From: Gemmatimonadota bacterium
Lineage (GTDB): Bacteria > Gemmatimonadota > Gemmatimonadetes > Longimicrobiales > Gaopeijiaceae
Length of the DNA stretch: 64,000 nt
Direction of reading: 5' to 3'
Assembly (NCBI GenBank): GCA_022825135.1
Contig: JAJDYN010000021.1
Location: 37,973-101,972, forward strand
Below the pieces are notes generated by a model that saw only the letters and a program-made list of their open reading frames with translations, was not told the DNA's origin and searched no databases. The position numbers were made by a program, and so were the translations under genes. Every line of letters begins with the position of its first letter. Within the stretch, counting starts at the first letter, position 1. Shown one piece after another: positions 59,708 through 64,000 of this stretch.

Positions 59708-60145
59708 GGCCCTCCCCTGGCGCGGCCGCAACGCGAGAATGCTCCGTCCCGTTCCGATCCCTTCCCTCTTGCGTGAGCCGGCAACGGGAGGCGGACAGGC
59801 GTCGTACCCCGATGGCGAGGTTGGCAAGGGCCGCATGTTTCGGGCGCGAAGATTAGCGCGCCCGCGTCGGACGTGCCAGATGTTTCCCAAACCCCGCCGT
59901 TACGGCAGAGTCAAGGGAGCACGCATCACGGCAGGAAGTCATGTAAGTTCAAACAGGGCTGCACGATCTGCGTTTCCTGCCGTTCCACCGTACCCGATTG
60001 CATCTTGTCAGAGTGGCAGGCAAAACGGAACAGCTTGGCGGGAATTTCAAGAACCGAGACTCCGCGAAATCCCGGCCACGGGCAGACCCACCGACTTCTT
60101 GACGGAACACGCTCACCATTGACGCTGACCGGGGCGAGGAAGTTC
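59708..60145. other. Intergenic region, no gene seen
   Basis: Between the metallophosphoesterase start and the response-regulator stop, about 440 bases hold no ORF with recognisable protein character. Base composition is visibly less GC-rich than the flanks. The part nearest 59708 must hold the metallophosphoesterase promoter. Confidence 0.5.
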
Positions 60146-60799
60146 CTACTTCTCGACTTCGGCCCGCAGGAGCCCGGCCCTGAGGGCAAAGCGCACGATG
60201 TCGTGCCGGGTGTTCAGGTCCAGCTTCATCTTGGCGGGGGCGAGGTAGCCCTCGACGGTCTTGGGACTCAGATGCATCCTTCGAGCCGTTTCCTTCGCTG
60301 AAAAGCCATCCGCGCACATCTGGACTACCAGGCGCTCGCGTGCGGAGAGCACCTCGGGACCCGGTCCGCAGTCCGATGCGCCTTGAAGTCTCCGGCTCGC
60401 GAGTAGAGTTGCGGCGCGACGCGGCAGATACGAGTGTCCGCGCGCGAGCGCTTCGAGGGCGCCCATGAGGTCGGTGTGGGCGGCGGACTTGTTCAGGAAA
60501 CCCGCTGCCCCGGCGTTGAGCGCGGGCACGAGGAATTCGTCTTCGTCGTGAATCGTGAGGACGAGGACTCTTGTTTCGAGTCCGAGCCCGGTGATGCGGC
60601 GGGTCGCCTCGACGCCGTCCATGCCGGGCATTGCCAAGTCCATGATGACGGTGTCCGGCTCCATCGCCCGCGCCTTCGCCACCGCTTCGTCCCCCGACGA
60701 AGCCTCGCCCACCACATCCACCCAACCAGTGGACTCCAGCAATGCCCTCAGACCGGCGCGCACCACCTTGTGGTCGTCGACCAGCAGCACCCTTGTCAT
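60146..60799 (-). CDS. NarL/LuxR-type response regulator
   Basis: A 217-residue two-domain regulator. The receiver has LLVDDHKVVRAGLRALL, the phospho-acceptor D54 in VIMDLAMPGMDG, the switch Thr in LVLTIHDEDE and Lys in FLNKSAA. The DNA-binding domain is a LuxR-type helix-turn-helix (LSARERLVVQMCADGFSAKETARRMHLSPKTVEGYLA). It overlaps the kinase gene by four bases (ATGA at 60796-60799), so the two form a cognate pair. Evenly spaced motifs near 62041-62097 are candidate targets. Confidence 0.95.
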   Translation of the reverse strand: MTRVLLVDDHKVVRAGLRALLESTGWVDVVGEASSGDEAVAKARAMEPDTVIMDLAMPGMDGVEATRRITGLGLETRVLVLTIHDEDEFLVPALNAGAAGFLNKSAAHTDLMGALEALARGHSYLPRRAATLLASRRLQGASDCGPGPEVLSARERLVVQMCADGFSAKETARRMHLSPKTVEGYLAPAKMKLDLNTRHDIVRFALRAGLLRAEVEK

Positions 60800-61899
60800 C
60801 GTTCTCCCTCCGGACCCACCATCGGCACAGCAGCCCGAACCGTGGTTCCCTGACCCGGCGAGGTCTGAACGAGGAGGCTGCCCCCGACTGACTCGGCTCT
60901 CTCACGCATCCCAGTGAGACCGATGTGGTCATCATCAGTTGCTGCTCTGGAATCGGGCAACTCGAACCCGCGTCCCTCGTCTCGGATCTCCGCGATGATC
61001 GCCCCGTCCGTCGATCTAAGAGTCACGGCAGCCTCGCTCACCCCCGCGTGCGTCGCCGCGTTGGTCACGGCCTCCTGCACGATCCGGTACAAGGCCAGGA
61101 TGGTAACCGGATCCAATTCGTCGGCCACCCAGTCGAGGTTGACGCTGGCGTGAATCGTTACTCCATGCACCTTCCGGCAATCGCGAAACAGGGTGGCGAG
61201 CGCGGACACAAGCCCCTGCCGTTCGAGCTTCGGGGACCGTAGGCCCCGAATCATCCGCTTTACCCCCCGGATCGCATCAAGGATCTCGTCGGCGATCACC
61301 TCCCACGCACGCTCTCTCTCATCCCGATCCCTCTCGTCCACCAGCAGCTTCCCCCTGATCGTGAACGCCACGAGGAACTGGAGGAACTCGTCGTGTAGCT
61401 CGCGGGAAAGGTGTTTCCGCTCGTTTTCGGCCGCAGTCACCTTCATTCTGGACAGCCACCGCATCCGCTCCAAGCAAGTGATATCGCGGATCGTGCAGAT
61501 CACGTGTTCCGGGTCCGATGTCAGGTTGCCGGGGCTCTCACTGATTTCCACCGGGAAGGTCCCGCCGTCCTTGCGCACAGCCCGCAGCTCCCGTCCCTGC
61601 CCCATCGATGGCGGACTCGACGCCTCAACGTGGCGTAGGCGGTGCTGATCATGACGACCGCGTCTTGCGGCGGGAATCAGCATCTCCACGGGGGAGCCTT
61701 CCACCTCTTCGCGGCTCCATCCGAACATCAAGAGAGCCGAAGGATTGAGATCCCGGATCACGCCCTCGGCGTCCACGACGAGCGTCGCGTCCGGCAATGC
61801 CTCGAACACGGCTCTGTAGTCCCTGTCGGTGAGCAACCCGGTTACCCTCCCTCCTGCATCCATGCGGACTGGCAAGCCATCCTTAGCTTCGGCGGTCAC
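60796..61899 (-). CDS. PAS-domain sensor histidine kinase (HisKA_3/NarX-DegS type)
   Basis: A 367-residue kinase without membrane helices, so it probably senses a cytoplasmic signal. One PAS domain (VFEALPDATLVVDAEGVIRD to VICTIRDITCLERM) precedes the HisKA_3 phospho-acceptor helix (KHLSRELHDEFLQF) and an ATPase domain with N box EAVTNAATHAG, DEGRGFELP and GLTGMRERAESVGG. The start is GTG 61899; ATG 61863 is possible. It phosphorylates the overlapping response regulator. Confidence 0.94.
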   Translation of the reverse strand: MTAEAKDGLPVRMDAGGRVTGLLTDRDYRAVFEALPDATLVVDAEGVIRDLNPSALLMFGWSREEVEGSPVEMLIPAARRGRHDQHRLRHVEASSPPSMGQGRELRAVRKDGGTFPVEISESPGNLTSDPEHVICTIRDITCLERMRWLSRMKVTAAENERKHLSRELHDEFLQFLVAFTIRGKLLVDERDRDERERAWEVIADEILDAIRGVKRMIRGLRSPKLERQGLVSALATLFRDCRKVHGVTIHASVNLDWVADELDPVTILALYRIVQEAVTNAATHAGVSEAAVTLRSTDGAIIAEIRDEGRGFELPDSRAATDDDHIGLTGMRERAESVGGSLLVQTSPGQGTTVRAAVPMVGPEGER

Positions 61900-62040
61900 A
61901 CTTGGTCAACCATAGAGCGTGCGTAGCCTGAAAAAGTCAACGGGCGTCCGAACTGCGAGATGTCGTTCGGCGATCCGCTCGAAACCAGGTTGGGCCCGGG
62001 CCGCGTGGGAGCCGAAACGCCTTGGGGCCGTGTGGTTTGG

Positions 62041-62097
62041 GGGGATTCCCCCGGGCGGCGTCAGGGGATTTTCCCGTCACGAATTCAGGGGTTTTCC
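62041..62097 (+). promoter_or_regulatory. Three evenly spaced GGGGATT-type motifs, candidate activator sites
   Basis: GGGGATTCCCCC (62041-62052), GGGGATTTTCCC (62064-62075) and GGGGTTTTCC (62088-62097) begin 23 and 24 bases apart. The last two lie in longer repeats that both begin TCAGGGG. They stop just upstream of where a -35 element would be for the TATCAT box at 62124. Confidence 0.5.
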
Positions 62098-62123
62098 TCT
62101 CTCGGGGGTCGTCACGCGTTGCC

Positions 62124-62129
62124 TATCAT
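62124..62129 (+). promoter_or_regulatory. Candidate -10 box TATCAT for the secreted pair
   Basis: TATCAT matches the -10 consensus at five of six bases. The expected -35 position (62101-62106, CTCGGG) does not match, as in activator-dependent promoters. The predicted leader is about 105 bases, ending in GAGGAGGAATT before ATG 62241. Confidence 0.4.
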
Positions 62130-62240
62130 TGGAGTGCGCTTTTCGCCCCGGTCCCCGAGAGGCCCGGAACGGGAACAGAGGGGTTGACGCAAAACCGGGT
62201 CAAGCCGCAACCTTACGTTGCGCACACGAGGAGGAATTCG

Positions 62241-62666
62241 ATGAGCAAGAATCAGTACAGCGCGACCACGATCTTGGTGGCGTCCGCTGTCGCCCTGCTG
62301 GCTGCCGGATGCGATGACGGCGGGTTTCTGGCCCCGCTAGGTGATCCGCACGGGGCGCAGGCCGTGGCGGCGCTGGACCCGGAGTCCCCGAAGCGGTGGG
62401 AGGCGGAGTACAACCGGTTGCTCGCCGAGCACCCTGACGTCCTGCAACTCCACCGCTCTTGGTTCGACGATGACGACGAGCCCTCGGAGTTCTTCCGAAC
62501 GTGGGAACCACCTGCCGAGCGTTCACGTTGCGGGAATGGGCAGGCGTCGGAGGATGCAATCGCCGCCATCGTAGGGGCAATGCGGGCGCGCACGGAAGGC
62601 GGTGTGGCCCCATCAGTGCAGCTTGCGGAGGCGCTCGAAGAGTATTTCGGCGTTTTCGGACGATGA
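62241..62666 (+). CDS. Small lipoprotein of unknown function
   Basis: A 141-residue protein with a lipoprotein signal and lipobox LLAAGC (C24). The mature part is acidic and mostly helical (KRWEAEYNRLLAEHPDVLQLH, WFDDDDEPSEFF), ending VQLAEALEEYFGVFGR. No family is recognised. A near-ideal ribosome site GAGGAGGAATT precedes ATG 62241. The stop overlaps the start of the HExxH protein gene (ATGA), so the two are translationally coupled and probably act together in the envelope. Confidence 0.75.
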   Translation: MSKNQYSATTILVASAVALLAAGCDDGGFLAPLGDPHGAQAVAALDPESPKRWEAEYNRLLAEHPDVLQLHRSWFDDDDEPSEFFRTWEPPAERSRCGNGQASEDAIAAIVGAMRARTEGGVAPSVQLAEALEEYFGVFGR

Positions 62667-63355
62667 TTATGAGCCGCAGGAGCCTTTTTCGGCTCGGTAC
62701 GCCCCTCGTTCTGGTTCTCGTTCCCGCACTGGTGCTATCTCAGACATCGTCATCACTTCTGGCGAGGTGGACGGGTTTGGGCCGTGGGCAGGTGTCCTCG
62801 TGGAAGCAGGACATCGGGAACTCGGACAACTGGCTGGCGGCTCATCCCACGGACTCGACCATATCGTGCGCCGATGTGAAGACGAAAGTGACGGCAGCGC
62901 TGAACGGCGGCGACACTTGGTACGTTGGGGTAGATCCAGTGAGCCACCGGCTGGGAACCCATTATGCTCCCGAGCACGAAGTTGTGGTGGACTCCTCGGT
63001 CACCACTGACCTGCAGTTGGGGACCGTCATTCACGAAGCCATGCACCATGCGGGCTACGGAAACACCGGCCCCGACAATAACGACGACTTCATCGCCTGC
63101 TTTACGAAGGGGCGGGAGGACGGGAAGGAGGACGACGAAGACGACGACGGCAATGACGGGAGTGGCAGCAGCGGTGGCGGTGGCGGTCCCAGAATCGTCA
63201 GCAAGGTCCCGCACAGCACGGAGCCCAACGTTTGGACCATCGTGTACGTTCCCAGCTCCTCAAGCGGCAGCGCAGAGCTCGGCGAGATTACCGTCGTATG
63301 CGATTATGACGATGAAACATCTTGGCCCGATTGCCCTGACGCCGAAGAGAAGTAG
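62663..63355 (+). CDS. Exported protein with HExxHxxGxxN metallopeptidase-like motif
   Basis: A 230-residue protein with a signal peptide (LFRLGTPLVLVLVPALVLSQ). TVIHEAMHHAGYGNTGPDN contains a zinc-protease-like motif with H124, E125, H128, G131 and N134. This follows the metzincin spacing but has Asn where the third His or Asp ligand is usual, although Asp residues follow closely. After it come an acidic run (EDGKEDDEDDDGNDG), a Gly/Ser linker and a beta-like C-terminal domain with one or two disulfide-capable Cys pairs. It could be a secreted peptidase or an inactive derivative. ATG 62663 overlaps the lipoprotein stop. Confidence 0.7.
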   Translation: MIMSRRSLFRLGTPLVLVLVPALVLSQTSSSLLARWTGLGRGQVSSWKQDIGNSDNWLAAHPTDSTISCADVKTKVTAALNGGDTWYVGVDPVSHRLGTHYAPEHEVVVDSSVTTDLQLGTVIHEAMHHAGYGNTGPDNNDDFIACFTKGREDGKEDDEDDDGNDGSGSSGGGGGPRIVSKVPHSTEPNVWTIVYVPSSSSGSAELGEITVVCDYDDETSWPDCPDAEEK

Positions 63356-63444
63356 TACTAGGAGGTCCCCGCTGCCGTTTGCGCGCGCTCCGTCCGTGAG
63401 CTTGATGACACGCCGTGGTCGCGGCAGCGTGGCTCCACGGTTAC

Positions 63445-63482
63445 GGCTGGCTCCCGACCCGTAATATGGCCGGGAGCCAGCC
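63445..63482. repeat. Perfect 12-bp inverted repeat, hairpin
   Basis: GGCTGGCTCCCG at 63445-63456 and CGGGAGCCAGCC at 63471-63482 are exact reverse complements with a 14-base loop. It could terminate transcription of the HExxH gene, but no T-run follows on either strand. Confidence 0.6.
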
Positions 63483-63484
63483 TA

Positions 63485-63582
63485 CCCCGTGTCATACACC
63501 GGGGCTGGCGAGGGACTTCGTCCCTTCGAACCCGAACAGCCCCGCGCTCCGGTGAATCGCGCGGGCGGGGGCGTCGCCCCCG
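63485..63582. repeat. Four further hairpins in tandem
   Basis: CCCCGTGT-cat-ACACcGGGG (63485-63504, one bulge), AGGGAC-ttc-GTCCCT (63511-63525), CCCGCG...CGCGGG (63541-63565) and CGGGGGC-gtc-GCCCCCG (63566-63582). Two have three-base loops. Together with the 12-bp repeat just before them they form a compact structured block, resembling intergenic palindromic elements or a folded RNA. Confidence 0.55.
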
Positions 63583-63636
63583 TTCCCCCGTGACGTCGCG
63601 GGTCGCCCACGACATTGGCGCTGCCCGACCAACACC

Positions 63637-63665
63637 TCGTCGGAGCGTTCTCGGTCGAGTACAAT
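63637..63665 (+). promoter_or_regulatory. Candidate promoter of the right-edge gene
   Basis: TACAAT (63660-63665) is a good -10. A weak -35 (TCGTCG, 63637-63642) lies 17 bases upstream. Confidence 0.4.
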
Positions 63666-63672
63666 TGACCGA
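63651..63672. promoter_or_regulatory. Inverted repeat TCGGTC-N10-GACCGA over the -10 box
   Basis: Arms at 63651-63656 and 63667-63672 bracket the TACAAT box, the classic position for a repressor operator. It lies 57 bases upstream of the ATG at 63729. Confidence 0.45.
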
Positions 63673-63728
63673 TCTCCGACTCATCCGCGTCCAGCGGGGC
63701 GCGGACCTGCCTCTCGAAAGGGTTCGAC

Positions 63729-64000
63729 ATGGACAGCTTGCAGGATCCCGTCGTGCAGTACGTGGAAGGCGAACTGAAGAAGGATCCCCGCGTGAAGAAC
63801 GCCAGCCTGTTCGCCGTTGCTCGTGAGATCGACGAGTCGGTCGGGGAGCTGACGCTGCAACAGTTTCACGCCAAGTATCGGCTGCCGGCGATCAGGAGAA
63901 TAGCGCCCCAAGAGCGGCGCGCGCAGAAGCCGAAAGCGGTTCCGCCACCTTCCCCCTCGCCAGCGTCTCTGAGTGATGGTGCCGCCGTCATGGAGTATGT
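63729..64000 (+). CDS. Unknown protein, partial at the right edge
   Basis: Ninety residues are visible. A helical N-terminal segment (QDPVVQYVEGELKKDPRVKN, then SLFAVAREIDESVGELTLQQF and HAKYRLPAIRR) looks like a short helical or HTH-like unit. It is followed by a basic Pro/Ala/Ser-rich linker, and a new segment beginning DGAAVMEY may start a second unit. No ribosome site stands out (AAAGGG lies about 12 bases upstream). No family is recognised. Confidence 0.55.
   Translation, partial: MDSLQDPVVQYVEGELKKDPRVKNASLFAVAREIDESVGELTLQQFHAKYRLPAIRRIAPQERRAQKPKAVPPPSPSPASLSDGAAVMEY

Larger units (their letters stand above)
61900..62240. other. Divergent regulatory region between kinase and secreted-protein genes
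   Basis: No gene is seen in these 341 bases. They hold the three spaced GGGGATTTTCC-like motifs, a TATCAT box and the ribosome site of the lipoprotein gene on the plus strand. On the minus strand a TTGACT near 61928-61940 may be part of the kinase promoter. Confidence 0.5.
63356..63728. other. Intergenic region with a hairpin cluster and a promoter
   Basis: No protein gene is supported in these 373 bases. The first two thirds hold five stem-loops in close succession (listed separately); the last third holds a promoter with an operator-like inverted repeat for the gene at the right edge. Confidence 0.55.

Overview
The window is a high-GC bacterial chromosome segment, visibly dominated by G/C at third codon positions. 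It is densely packed with about 50 genes on both strands. No rRNA, tRNA, CRISPR array, transposase or phage gene was found. My best guess for the host is a Gemmatimonadota-type, diderm, aerobic heterotroph. That rests on an outer-membrane DUF5916 protein, a TonB receptor paired with a DUF4249 lipoprotein, a DUF2723 membrane protein, a large Lhr helicase, many lipoproteins and GTG starts. It is an inference from gene content, not a marker-gene result.

Layout. 1-5.6 kb: a Tat-exported [2Fe-2S] subunit cut by the left edge, a dicarboxylate/amino acid symporter with altered motifs, an MpaB-type oxygenase, a DinB protein and a MATE exporter. 5.6-8.7 kb: a PIN toxin, gamma-glutamyltransferase and a secreted protein of unknown role. 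8.8-14.5 kb: Lhr helicase and an exported double rhodanese. 14.5-18.8 kb: two complete PIN toxin-antitoxin modules flank an NqrB/RnfD-like membrane protein fused to Cys-paired Sel1/Hcp repeats, followed by an exported SUMF1-domain protein. 18.9-25.7 kb: a DUF5916 barrel protein overlaps a membrane protein with three winged-helix-like repeats, and a HEAT-cyclophilin lipoprotein is divergent from them. 25.8-31.5 kb: ornithine-cyclodeaminase-like enzyme, PNPOx-fold flavoprotein, apt, methyltransferase, hydrolase and mtaB.

31.6-40.1 kb: TonB receptor, DUF4249 lipoprotein, an exported barrel/TPR-like protein, DUF2723 protein and MoeB-rhodanese. 40.2-48.1 kb: a fused alpha/beta 2-oxoacid dehydrogenase E1, a DUF255 thioredoxin-like protein, an amidohydrolase and acetoacetyl-CoA ligase. 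48.2-55.7 kb: a tight co-directional run (small ORF, DedA-like, coaE, PHP, NrnA-like, unknown, Fur, agmatinase, phospholipase D-like, CcdA) in which many genes overlap by 4 bases. 55.6-59.7 kb, minus strand: an APC permease coupled to an aldo/keto reductase-RidA fusion, and a metallophosphoesterase lipoprotein.

60.1-64 kb looks most accessory. A NarL-type two-component pair diverges from two overlapping genes for a small lipoprotein and an exported HExxHxxGxxN protein. Their upstream region carries three evenly spaced GGGGATTTTCC-like motifs just above a TATCAT box, a layout that suggests activator control. A cluster of five hairpins follows, and then a partial gene whose -10 box lies inside an inverted repeat.
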